Shown in pieces: positions 39,110 to 46,945 of a DNA stretch of 64,000 bases. The translations under genes and the position numbers were made by a program. The notes beneath the pieces were generated by a model that searched no databases, had not been told where the DNA came from, and worked only from the letters and a program-made list of their open reading frames with translations. Origin of the DNA: Ectobacillus ponti (GTDB lineage: Bacteria; Bacillota; Bacilli; Bacillales; Bacillaceae_G); assembly GCF_024294785.1 (NCBI RefSeq), contig NZ_JANCLT010000008.1, forward strand, positions 62,001 through 126,000, given 5' to 3'. Position 1 is the first letter of the stretch. Each line of letters begins with the position of its first letter.

Positions 39110-39278
39110 ATAGTACATACCTCAGGCCCGCAGTTGTAACGGCATAGAGCCCCAAAGTAATCAAAAGTGCCAACCAACGCTCTGTGTGTGAGCCATCCGC
39201 CAGCAAAACCGGCCCCAAACCAAAGATGGTAATCAACAAGTAAGCAGCAGTAAAGAAAATCCTCCAAATCAAATTCAC
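39102..39278 (-). CDS. Small two-span membrane protein (58 aa)
   Basis: Begins with GTG 39278 behind GAAAGGAAAGTTGTACC and encodes MNLIWRIFFTAAYLLITIFG, a short loop LADGSHTERW and a second span ALLITLGLYAVTTAGLRYVLY. Two hydrophobic helices joined by a polar turn are clear, with Arg at the ends. The stop codon is formed by the last partial unit of the 21-bp array. Small two-span proteins of this type are common and uncharacterised in Bacillus; function unknown. Confidence 0.6.
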   Translation of the reverse strand: MNLIWRIFFTAAYLLITIFGLGPVLLADGSHTERWLALLITLGLYAVTTAGLRYVLYR

Positions 39279-39395
39279 GGTACAACTTTCCTTTCCTATG
39301 TCCTTACTCCTTTATATGCAGGCGCTGTCTGCTTGTTCATGGTTGTATGTATGCCTTATAATGAAGGTTATATGTAAAAAAGGATGGGGATTGCG

Positions 39396-40247
39396 ATGTG
39401 GAGGGAAACGGTCACACTGGATCGGCCATATAATTTTGAACAAGTCCTGCAGCGGTTGGCGTTGAATCCGCTCAATGCCGCAGACATAGCGACAAATACG
39501 ATCAAGGTGCCTGTCTGGCAGGACGGCAGACCGGTTGTGGCAACCGTACAGGGGACTGGTACATTTGAAGCACCACAGTTCCTTGTTTCGGCGTCAGAAA
39601 ATGTCCGGGAGCGGGTCAGCGAGATTTTTGGCTGGAGCACAGAGATGGCGGAGGTTCACCGCCACTTTGCCGCTACGTCCCTGCAGCCGTTGTTTGAGCG
39701 CTTTGCCCATACGCCGCTTGTGCTGGAATTTGACTATTTCGACTGCCTGACCCGCTGCATCATCCACCAGCAGCTCAACCTCAAATTCGCCTTCACGCTT
39801 ACCGATCGCTTTGTGAAACAATACGGCTTTGAACAGGAAGGCGTGTGGTTCGGCCCGACGCCGGAGCGTACGGCGGCTATCCCGATAGAAGAATTGCGGG
39901 AGCTGCAGTTCAGCCAGCGGAAAGCGGAATACCTGACTGGACTGGCGCAGCACATCGTGAGCGGCAAGCTGGATCTGGAGGAGCTGCGCCACCTATCGGA
40001 CGAGGAAGTGGCGAAGCGGCTGCTGCCGCTGCGGGGCATCGGTCCGTGGACAGTGGAGAATTTCCTCATGTTCGCCCTGGGCCGCCCGAACCTGTTCCCG
40101 AAGGCGGATATCGGCATCCAACGCGCGGTCCAGCAATTATTTGGCCTCGAGCAGAAGCCTGATCAGGCATTTTTGGCAAAACTACAAGAAGAGTATAACC
40201 CATATGGCAGTTACGCTTCCCTGTACCTGTGGCGAAGCATTGAGTAG
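39396..40247 (+). CDS. DNA-3-methyladenine glycosylase (AlkA/HhH-GPD family)
   Basis: Base-excision repair enzyme of 283 aa that removes alkylated bases. The N-terminal AlkA_N-like part is followed by the HhH-GPD domain: DCLTRCIIHQQLNLKFAFTLTDRFVKQYG, the hairpin LLPLRGIGPWTVENFLMFAL and then GRPNLFPKADIGIQRAV, whose Asp is catalytic. This matches B. subtilis YfjP, and the next gene matches YfjO in the same order. The start chosen is ATG 39396 behind AAAAGGATGGGGATTGCG, since the ATG at 39384 is inside that ribosome binding site. The methyltransferase gene begins 11 bp after its stop. Confidence 0.9.
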   Translation: MWRETVTLDRPYNFEQVLQRLALNPLNAADIATNTIKVPVWQDGRPVVATVQGTGTFEAPQFLVSASENVRERVSEIFGWSTEMAEVHRHFAATSLQPLFERFAHTPLVLEFDYFDCLTRCIIHQQLNLKFAFTLTDRFVKQYGFEQEGVWFGPTPERTAAIPIEELRELQFSQRKAEYLTGLAQHIVSGKLDLEELRHLSDEEVAKRLLPLRGIGPWTVENFLMFALGRPNLFPKADIGIQRAVQQLFGLEQKPDQAFLAKLQEEYNPYGSYASLYLWRSIE

Positions 40248-40258
40248 GAGTGGAATAG

Positions 40259-41638
40259 ATGAAGACAGAGCAAGAAAGCAAGCTGCAGCCGGGACAGACC
40301 TTCCCGGTGACAATCAAGCGCCTCGGCATTAACGGCGAGGGTGTCGGCTACTTCAAGCGGCAGGTGGTCTTTATCCCTGGCGCATTGCCGGGTGAAGAGG
40401 TGGTTGCCGAGGTGACGAAGCTGCAGCGGGGCTTTGCCGAAGCAAAGGTAAAACGCATCCGCAAAGCCTCTCCGCACCGCGTGGCCCCGCCATGCCCGGT
40501 GTATGAGCAATGCGGCGGCTGCCAGCTCCAGCACCTGTCCTATGACGAGCAGCTCAACCAAAAGCGGGATGTTGTCGCACAAGCATTCGAACGCTATACA
40601 AACATACCAATGGACAAGCTCGACCTTCGTCCGACAATCGGCATGGAGGATCCATGGCATTATCGCAATAAAAGCCAGCTCCAGGTCGGCCTGCAGAAGC
40701 AGCGGATTGTCGCCGGTTTGTACGGGATGAACTCCCACGAGCTCATCGACATCTCCGGCTGCCTCATTCAGCATAAGGCAACGAACGAAGTGACAGAAAA
40801 AGTAAAGCGCGTCTTGGAGCGGCTTGACATTCCTGTCTATAACGAACGGAAGCAAACAGGCCTCATCCGCACCATCGTAACGCGGGTTGCGGTGCAAACA
40901 GGAGAAATTCAGCTCGTTCTCATCACGGCGAAAAAGGAAATCCCGCGCAAGGAGCAGCTCATCAAGCAGCTGACAACCGCTCTGCCGCAGGTGAAATCTA
41001 TTATGCAAAACGTGAACGGTCAGAAAACCTCCCTCATTTTTGGCGAGGAAACCTTCCGCTTGGCAGGGAAAGAAGTCATCCAAGAAACGATGGGCAGCCT
41101 GACATTTGAGCTGTCTGCGCGTGCCTTCTTCCAGCTGAACCCGACACAGACAGTCAAGCTGTATGATGAAGTGAAGAACGCGGCAGCACTTACGGGCAAG
41201 GAAAAAGTCGTCGACGCCTACTGCGGCTCCGGCACCATCGGGCTGTGGCTGGCGGACGGCGCAGCGGAAATCCGCGGGATGGACATTATTGCGGAGTCAA
41301 TCGAGAATGCCAAGAAGAACGCGAAGCAGCACGGCTATGACAACACGCTCTACGTAACCGGCAAGGCCGAGCAGTGGCTGCCGAAGTGGGTCAAAGAAGG
41401 CTGGCGCCCGGATCTTGTTGTAGTTGATCCGCCGCGCACGGGCTGCGATGACAAGCTGCTGGAGACCATCCTGCAGGTGCAGCCGAAGAAGGTTGTGTAT
41501 GTATCCTGCAATCCGTCGACCCTGGCGAAGGATATTGCGAAGCTGGAGAAGAAGTACAAGGTGGAATACGTGCAGCCGGTGGATATGTTTCCGCATACGG
41601 CGCATATTGAAAATGTGGCGCTATTAATAAAGCAATAG
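40259..41638 (+). CDS. rlmCD: 23S rRNA (uracil-5-)-methyltransferase RlmCD
   Basis: SAM-dependent m5U methyltransferase of 459 aa. The N-terminal TRAM domain includes [30 protein letters not shown]. The iron-sulfur cluster cysteines are in [22 protein letters not shown]. The catalytic domain has [19 protein letters not shown], the SAM motif [33 protein letters not shown] and [14 protein letters not shown], whose Cys attacks the uracil. In Bacillus one enzyme of this group methylates both U747 and U1939; that this copy does so is inferred. It is probably co-transcribed with the glycosylase gene. Confidence 0.93.
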   Translation: MKTEQESKLQPGQTFPVTIKRLGINGEGVGYFKRQVVFIPGALPGEEVVAEVTKLQRGFAEAKVKRIRKASPHRVAPPCPVYEQCGGCQLQHLSYDEQLNQKRDVVAQAFERYTNIPMDKLDLRPTIGMEDPWHYRNKSQLQVGLQKQRIVAGLYGMNSHELIDISGCLIQHKATNEVTEKVKRVLERLDIPVYNERKQTGLIRTIVTRVAVQTGEIQLVLITAKKEIPRKEQLIKQLTTALPQVKSIMQNVNGQKTSLIFGEETFRLAGKEVIQETMGSLTFELSARAFFQLNPTQTVKLYDEVKNAAALTGKEKVVDAYCGSGTIGLWLADGAAEIRGMDIIAESIENAKKNAKQHGYDNTLYVTGKAEQWLPKWVKEGWRPDLVVVDPPRTGCDDKLLETILQVQPKKVVYVSCNPSTLAKDIAKLEKKYKVEYVQPVDMFPHTAHIENVALLIKQ

Positions 41639-41726
41639 ACAACACAGCGAGATGCCCAATCAAAAATGGGTCTTACGCTATTTTTCGAATTCATATATAA
41701 TTGAATCATGACAGCTTGAACGTGAC

Positions 41727-41760
41727 AAAACAGGGAATATTTCTCCCTGTTTTTCTTTTT
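41727..41760 (+). terminator. Terminator of the glycosylase/RlmCD operon
   Basis: AAAACAGGGA/TCCCTGTTTT perfect stem followed by CTTTTT. It separates the operon from the kinase gene. Confidence 0.9.
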
Positions 41761-41781
41761 AAAGGGGATGCTGAAACATAC

Positions 41782-42630
41782 ATGGGAATTAGGGATATCT
41801 CACATTGGGAAGTTGATTATGAAAAATCTGCTTCTGGGACGAGGGAGAAGCACTGGATGATTTGTCCTGAGACCAAGCGGCGTTTCTTATTCAAGCTACC
41901 TAAATCTGTTATCGGGGAAATATGGGCAGAGAAGGTTGCCGCTGAGATAGGTAAGCTGCTGGGGCTGTCTACAATGGAAACAGAGATTGTGCGCTATCAT
42001 GATAAAATAGGTATACTACTCCAAAATTTTGTAGACCATGGAAAAGAGGAGTTCTATGAGGGAGGGGACTTGTTATCAGTTGTTGTAGAGGAGTTCAACC
42101 CTCACAGCTTAGACGGTTATACGCTGGATAACATTGTCCTTTCTCTAGAGCCTTTCGGCTTACAAAAGGAATTTATCAAAATTTGCATGTTTGATGCAAT
42201 CATCGCAAACCAAGATCGACATTGTGAAAACTGGGGCATCATCCAGAGTAAAGAAGGTGTACGGCTGGCTCCCATCTATGACAATGGTGCTTCATTGGGA
42301 TTCAATGTTCCTGAAGCCAAACTGCAACAATACCTGCAGAATGAAACGCAATTTCATGGTTTTACGAACCGAGCCAAGTCTATCATTGAAACTAATGGCA
42401 AAAGGAAGCCAAAACTAAAATTATTGTTGGACGCTCTGAAGGACCGCTATCCGGATGAAGTCAAACTTGAAATTGACAGGCTGAGCAGGCTTCAATTAGA
42501 AGATATATGTAACATATGTATGGATATATCTGAAGAAATCATGGCACCTCCCTATAAAGAATGGGTCATGAAATTGATAAGACATCGCATAAATTGGCTA
42601 AAAGACTGGTATAAAGGAGGACAGGCATGA
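41782..42630 (+). CDS. HipA-like serine/threonine kinase
   Basis: Kinase-fold protein of 282 aa, toxin-type in many relatives. The ATP-contact lysine is probably K38 in RRFLFKLPK. The catalytic loop is IIANQDRHCENWG, with D145 and N150, and the metal-binding segment is LAPIYDNGASLGF with D167, which together are the HipA_C signature. It lacks an N-terminal HipA subdomain 1 and no HipB-type HTH gene is present, resembling short stand-alone HipA/CtkA proteins. The start ATG 41782 is 12-15 bp behind AAAGGGG. The stop overlaps the next start (ATGA). Base composition is visibly more AT-rich than that of neighbours, and the pair lies between genes adjacent in B. subtilis, which suggests acquisition. 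Confidence 0.85.
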   Translation: MGIRDISHWEVDYEKSASGTREKHWMICPETKRRFLFKLPKSVIGEIWAEKVAAEIGKLLGLSTMETEIVRYHDKIGILLQNFVDHGKEEFYEGGDLLSVVVEEFNPHSLDGYTLDNIVLSLEPFGLQKEFIKICMFDAIIANQDRHCENWGIIQSKEGVRLAPIYDNGASLGFNVPEAKLQQYLQNETQFHGFTNRAKSIIETNGKRKPKLKLLLDALKDRYPDEVKLEIDRLSRLQLEDICNICMDISEEIMAPPYKEWVMKLIRHRINWLKDWYKGGQA

Positions 42631-43388
42631 AAAAGTGCGTACTATGGCTTATTTGGCAAAATGCTAAAAGCAGACAAAATTATCATGTAGGAAACCTGTA
42701 TCATGATGAAACAGGATACTATTTCGAGTATGAAAAGCAAAAAGTTCATCGCGGTCTGCAGGCCGCTTTATGTGATGGCTATCGGCCTCATTTGGCATTC
42801 CCTGATATGAAAAGGGCCTACTACTCACCTTTTCTGTTTAGTGCCTTTTCAAGAAGACTGCCAAGCAAAAGCCGTCCTGATTTTAAACATCTATTAAAGC
42901 GGCATGGGTTACCGGCAGACTATACGGATATGGACTTGCTGCGGGCAACAGGAGGCCGCCTTGCTACTGACTCTTATGAGTTTGTGTCGCCTATTTTTAC
43001 GAGTGAAAATCGATTTGGCTTTGACTTCTTTGTAGCCGGCTGGCGCTATTATCAAGGTGAAGCACTCTTGCACTGCTTGACTGAACAATCCCTGGTTTCG
43101 CTGAAGCCAGAACCGGATAACCAGCAAGATCCCTTTGCTATTCAAGTACTTACGGAGGAAGAAAGTCTTCTGGGGTACGTTCCGGCTTATTATAGTGAGT
43201 TCTTAACAAAAATTTTAGAGCACCATTGTCCTTATAAGCTGCAGATTGGCAGAATTGATACTGAAAGTATTCCAAAGCTGCGTATGAGTATTCTTGTTGA
43301 TGGATACTTGACAGAGGACATTGCAGATTCAATAAAGCAGAATTTCTCGATGGTACCAGAAGAACTGTATCAGGCTGTTTGTGAGTGA
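42627..43388 (+). CDS. HIRAN-domain protein paired with the HipA-like kinase
   Basis: A 253-aa protein. Residues 1-125 are of no recognised family and contain aromatic-rich segments. Residues about 128-200 are a HIRAN domain: FVAGWRYYQGEALLHCLTEQSLVSLKPEPDNQQDPFAIQVLTEEESLLGYVPAYYSEFLTKIL. The DPFAIxV and GYVP blocks are diagnostic; HIRAN domains bind DNA ends in eukaryotic helicases. Translation is coupled to the kinase by ATGA with AAAGGAGGACAGGC in front. It could be the antitoxin, the target or the sensor of the kinase; nothing in the sequence decides. A terminator follows. Confidence 0.8.
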   Translation: MKKCVLWLIWQNAKSRQNYHVGNLYHDETGYYFEYEKQKVHRGLQAALCDGYRPHLAFPDMKRAYYSPFLFSAFSRRLPSKSRPDFKHLLKRHGLPADYTDMDLLRATGGRLATDSYEFVSPIFTSENRFGFDFFVAGWRYYQGEALLHCLTEQSLVSLKPEPDNQQDPFAIQVLTEEESLLGYVPAYYSEFLTKILEHHCPYKLQIGRIDTESIPKLRMSILVDGYLTEDIADSIKQNFSMVPEELYQAVCE

Positions 43389-43411
43389 AAAAGTTAAACA
43401 TCTTCTTATGG

Positions 43412-43445
43412 AGCAGCAGGGGCAAGAGAGCCTGTTGCTTTTTTC
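43412..43445 (+). terminator. Terminator of the HipA-HIRAN operon
   Basis: AGCAGCAGG/CCTGTTGCT stem (one G-T pair) followed by TTTTTT. Confidence 0.85.
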
Positions 43446-43799
43446 CGTGTATCAAGGCCTAAGGTAAAATCATTTTGGCATTTTTCATTATGGCATGCGC
43501 AATTTCCCTGGTGCATATCGTGACAAGCACCATTGGCTGTAATCAATCGAAACAATGTCGGACTTAGTATTTAATCTTAAAGCAATATTGCTACTCGTTA
43601 AGGGAGTATATAGGAGTGCAAAGCCTATTTTGTAAGCTCAGTTGGTCTTCCGTATCAAAAGTGTCCACTTTAAAACATGCACAATGATTATAAAAGGAAT
43701 AAAAGGTATAATATCATATGGTTGTAAGAGAGGTAGAAGACAGGTTTTTAATAAAATGAGGGCTCAGTAATAGCATAACGAAAGGATTTGAACTTAAAG
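43446..43799. other. AT-rich intergenic stretch, probable insertion boundary
   Basis: About 350 bp without a gene. TATAAT at 43709-43714 is likely the -10 of the dihydrouridine-synthase gene. The phrase AAAAGTGTCCACTTT at 43656-43671 looks like an IS-end or transposon scar but no transposase remnant can be read. Nothing else is seen. Confidence 0.4.
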
Positions 43800-44783
43800 A
43801 TGAAAGATAATTTCTGGCTTGATTTACCACGGCCCTTTTTTATACTGGCACCAATGGAAGATGTGACAGATGTTGTATTTCGCCATGTGGTGAGTCACGC
43901 AGCGAAACCCGATGTGTTTTTTACAGAGTTTACAAACAGTGAAAGCTATTGCCACCCACAGGGAATACAAAGCGTACGCGGGCGCTTAGTTTTTACGGAG
44001 GATGAACAGCCTATTGTAGCCCATATATGGGGAGACAAGCCTGAATACTTCCGGCAAATGAGTATTGGGATGGCCGAGCTCGGGTTTCGTGGCTTGGATA
44101 TCAATATGGGCTGTCCTGTGCCGAATGTGGCGCAGCATGGGAAGGGAAGCGGCCTGATCCGGCGGCCGGATGTGGCAGCGGAGCTGGTCCAAGCAGCAAA
44201 GGCAGGAGGCTTGCCCGTAAGTGTTAAAACAAGGCTTGGCTTTAGTGAGATAGACGAATGGCAGGACTGGCTGGCACACATATTGAAGCAAGACATTGCG
44301 AATCTTTCCATTCACCTGCGTACCCGAGATGAAATGAGCAAAGTGGATGCCCATTGGGAGCTTATTCCGGAGATTAAGAAGCTTCGTGACCAAGTGGCGC
44401 CCCATACACTCCTGACGATTAATGGGGATATTCTTGACCGTCAATCAGGCTTGAAGCTTGTTGAACAGTACGGTGTGGATGGTGTTATGATCGGGCGCGG
44501 TATTTTCCATAATCCATTTGCCTTTGAAAAAGAGCAGCGGGAACACAGCAGTGAGGAATTGCTTGATCTCCTACGGCTGCACCTGGATTTGCATGATACG
44601 TATTCAGATGTAATACGGCGTCCGTTCACAGCTCTTCAGCGCTTTTTCAAGATCTATGTCAAAGGCTTCCGGGGAGCAAGTGAATTACGAAATCAATTGA
44701 TGAACACAAGATCAACAGATGAAGTTCGTACATTGCTCGACAGCTTTCTATCCAAGAACCTGGATGGAGTGGGGGAGCAGTAG
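43800..44783 (+). CDS. dus: tRNA-dihydrouridine synthase
   Basis: FMN enzyme of 327 aa that reduces uridine in the tRNA D-loop. Motifs are [19 protein letters not shown] (FMN site), [22 protein letters not shown] with the catalytic Cys of [27 protein letters not shown] and [18 protein letters not shown]. The C-terminal helical domain includes [20 protein letters not shown]. In B. subtilis a dus gene (yfjN) neighbours the rlmCD homologue yfjO. I prefer ATG 43800, 14 bp behind GAAAGGA, over a TTG at 43788 that is too close to it. Confidence 0.92.
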   Translation: MKDNFWLDLPRPFFILAPMEDVTDVVFRHVVSHAAKPDVFFTEFTNSESYCHPQGIQSVRGRLVFTEDEQPIVAHIWGDKPEYFRQMSIGMAELGFRGLDINMGCPVPNVAQHGKGSGLIRRPDVAAELVQAAKAGGLPVSVKTRLGFSEIDEWQDWLAHILKQDIANLSIHLRTRDEMSKVDAHWELIPEIKKLRDQVAPHTLLTINGDILDRQSGLKLVEQYGVDGVMIGRGIFHNPFAFEKEQREHSSEELLDLLRLHLDLHDTYSDVIRRPFTALQRFFKIYVKGFRGASELRNQLMNTRSTDEVRTLLDSFLSKNLDGVGEQ

Positions 44784-44841
44784 AAATTTCCTCCTTTCAG
44801 CTGCCATGGAATAAGAAACGATGAATGCAGTTTTGCGGAAC

Positions 44842-44886
44842 AGCCTGTTCACTCTCCCTTTGCAGAGGGAGCGGACAGGCTTTTCT
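44842..44886 (+). terminator. Terminator of the dus gene
   Basis: AGCCTGT and CTCCCT pair with AGGGAG and GACAGGCT in a two-part stem followed by TTTC. Confidence 0.85.
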
Positions 44887-45037
44887 TTAGCTTTCATCTG
44901 GTGTTAGTCTTTTGACGTTACAATCAACTGTCCGCCAATTGGGTCTTATGCAACACAGCATCTCTTTCAAATGGTACAATGAGGAAAAAGTGATAGAGAT
45001 ATAGACTCTTTTCCAACCTTACAGGAGTGATAATTCA

Positions 45038-46192
45038 ATGAACAAAAAAGACATTGCGGACTTCCGCAAACAGCTCAAGCGCGACAATGACAGCCTGCGC
45101 ATTCGAGAGATTTTGCAGTTCTACATCCAGAAAGAAAGCGGGGAGGTCTTCCATCAGGAGCGGCGGGCGTTTGAAATGCTGGAGCAGGAACAGCAGGAGC
45201 TGCTGCTTGGCGGCTTCAAGAAGGTTTTGACCGGACAGCTGGATGCGAAGCTTTTTCAGCTCAAATTTCAGCACGGTGCAGAGGATGCGGCCCAATATAT
45301 CCTGTACAACGGACTGGAAGCTGACAGCGACACATGGGAGGATGGCATGGCAAGCCTTGTGGAGAAGATGTTCCGTGAGCAGCAGTATACCATGGATGCG
45401 GTTGTGACCTTCATCCGGGGCGAGTATCGCAAGCCCGTCAAAAAGAAGGGGGAGGATGAGGAGCATGAAAGCAACCAGATCTATGCCAACTCCTTCATCC
45501 TTTGCAGCGTCAATCGGACGGACATGCCCAAAAAAGCGCTGCTCTTTGACTACATCGAGCGGGAGTTTAAGTCCAATGTTGTCGTAGATGCCATTATTAA
45601 TCTGGCGGCCCCGCTGACAGGCTTCCTGTTCCCATGCTTCACTGACAATGCACGGGATGTGAATCACGTTCTGTACATGGCAGAAAAGGCAAACCAGCCG
45701 GATGAAGCCTTTATTCAGCATGTGCTGCATTGTGAGAATGTGATTACCGCAGGAGAGGATAAAGAGGGCTTTGAGCATATTCTGAGCCGGGTGGCAGGAG
45801 ATGCTGTCAGTACAGAGGTATTGGCCCAGGTCTACAAGGAAGTACAGCGGGTCATTGAGGAGCATGAAGAGGAAGAAGAGCCTCCGGTGCTGGACCAGCA
45901 GGATGTGGCCCGCATTTTGCAGGCAAGCGGCATTGAAGACACCTCAAGGGTGGAGCTGGCATTCCAAGAAGCATTCTACACCGAGGACCACCAGCTGAAG
46001 GCAACAAGTGTGGTTCCAAACTATACAAGCAAGAGTGTGCGAATCAACACCGGAACGGCCCAGGTGTCTCTGTCTCCGCAAGACATGCACACCATGCGGT
46101 ATGTCATCTTGAATGGCAAGCGCTGCCTCATTCTTGAAGTGGAAGAAGACATTACCGTGGATGGCGTGAAGCTGCAGCCGGAGCAGTTCTAA
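45038..46192 (+). CDS. DUF4317 protein
   Basis: A 384-aa cytosolic protein of the DUF4317 family. Typical parts are the start MNKKDIADFRKQLKRDNDSLRIREILQFYIQKESGEVFHQERRAFEMLEQEQQELLLGGFKKVLTGQLDAKLFQL and the C-terminal half with TSRVELAFQEAFYTEDHQLKATSVVPNYTSKSVRINTGTAQVSLSPQDMHTM. No catalytic motif is apparent and the family has no known function. The start is ATG 45038 behind CAGGAGTGATAATTCA. It stands alone, with promoter-like TACAAT at about 44985 and a terminator behind. Confidence 0.88.
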   Translation: MNKKDIADFRKQLKRDNDSLRIREILQFYIQKESGEVFHQERRAFEMLEQEQQELLLGGFKKVLTGQLDAKLFQLKFQHGAEDAAQYILYNGLEADSDTWEDGMASLVEKMFREQQYTMDAVVTFIRGEYRKPVKKKGEDEEHESNQIYANSFILCSVNRTDMPKKALLFDYIEREFKSNVVVDAIINLAAPLTGFLFPCFTDNARDVNHVLYMAEKANQPDEAFIQHVLHCENVITAGEDKEGFEHILSRVAGDAVSTEVLAQVYKEVQRVIEEHEEEEEPPVLDQQDVARILQASGIEDTSRVELAFQEAFYTEDHQLKATSVVPNYTSKSVRINTGTAQVSLSPQDMHTMRYVILNGKRCLILEVEEDITVDGVKLQPEQF

Positions 46193-46238
46193 GGCGGCTT
46201 CCTGGTAAGGTCTATATCATATAGGTGTCAATAGAAAG

Positions 46239-46277
46239 CCACAGTCGCAGTTCATCGGCTGCGGCTTCTTTTTTTGT
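46239..46277 (+). terminator. Terminator of the DUF4317 gene
   Basis: AGCC-GTCGCAG pairs with CTGCGGCT with a TTCATCGG loop, followed by TCTTTTTTT. Confidence 0.75.
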
Positions 46278-46338
46278 GCATGGAATACGTGGTTGTGTCA
46301 TTGTATTATCTTTATTTCACCGCATAAACATATTCGAA

Positions 46339-46395
46339 TTGACGAATGAGACAGGCGCCTATAAAATGTATCGTATGCGATGTATCGTATCCGAT
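46339..46395 (+). promoter_or_regulatory. Promoter with tandem palindromic operators of the marR-mmpL operon
   Basis: TTGACG (46339-46344), 17 bp and TAAAAT (46362-46367) form the promoter. Directly downstream two copies of ATCGTATSCGAT lie at 46370-46381 and 46384-46395. The first has perfect ATCG/CGAT arms. Both would cover the start point, the normal place for self-repression by the MarR protein encoded next. Confidence 0.7.
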
Positions 46396-46417
46396 GTGTT
46401 AGAGAGGCGGGGGAAGA

Positions 46418-46945
46418 TTGGAAAGAGCGGCTTTTATTCGGGAATCTATTGATTTTCTGCAAAGCTATATGATGAAAAGCCTGCAGAAGCATGCTGAGGA
46501 GCAGGGGGTCACCATTCCGCAAGCAAGAGTAATAGGAGAAGTGTTTGCCCATCAAGCCATCAGCATTAAGCAGTTGTCTCAAAACCTGAGAATGACCCAA
46601 AGCACCGTTTCAGATATCGTAGAACGGCTGACGGCAAAAGGCCTTCTGGTGAAGGCTCCTAATCCTGGGGACAAACGCTCTGTTGCGATTTCCCTGTCTG
46701 CTGAGCTTGCCGGAGATATAAATGAGAACATCTCAGAAATCAGCACGCGGTCATTGGCAGGTATAATGAATCTTCTAAAACAAGATGAACAGGAGATTGT
46801 AGAGAAGGGAATGCAGCTGCTGGTAACAGCTGCGAAACGGAAAATGGAGGAAGAAGGCATGGAATTCTATGAATTCTTTCATGTTCTGTACTTCCAGGGA
46901 GACAACAAATCAGAGATGAAAAGTAGCGGGGAGGATACAAGGTGA
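46418..46945 (+). CDS. MarR-family transcriptional regulator
   Basis: Winged-helix repressor of 175 aa. The DNA-binding part is ISIKQLSQNLRMTQSTVSDIVERLTAKGLLVKAPNPGDKRSVAISLS, where the D-x-R wing residues (GDKRS) are intact. The start is TTG 46418 behind GCGGGGGAAGA. The stop overlaps the GTG of the exporter gene (GTGA), so the two are made together. The pair matches the ydgG-ydgH arrangement in B. subtilis. The tandem palindromes just upstream are its probable operators; the inducing ligand is unknown. Confidence 0.88.
   Translation: MERAAFIRESIDFLQSYMMKSLQKHAEEQGVTIPQARVIGEVFAHQAISIKQLSQNLRMTQSTVSDIVERLTAKGLLVKAPNPGDKRSVAISLSAELAGDINENISEISTRSLAGIMNLLKQDEQEIVEKGMQLLVTAAKRKMEEEGMEFYEFFHVLYFQGDNKSEMKSSGEDTR

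Noticed and set aside
41782-42630. Classical hipBA toxin-antitoxin locus
   Set aside because: There is no HTH HipB gene on either side and the kinase lacks the N-terminal HipA domain.
43650-43675. Insertion-sequence end (AAAAGTGTCCACTTT)
   Set aside because: No matching inverted end or transposase remnant was found; kept only as a hint of an insertion boundary.
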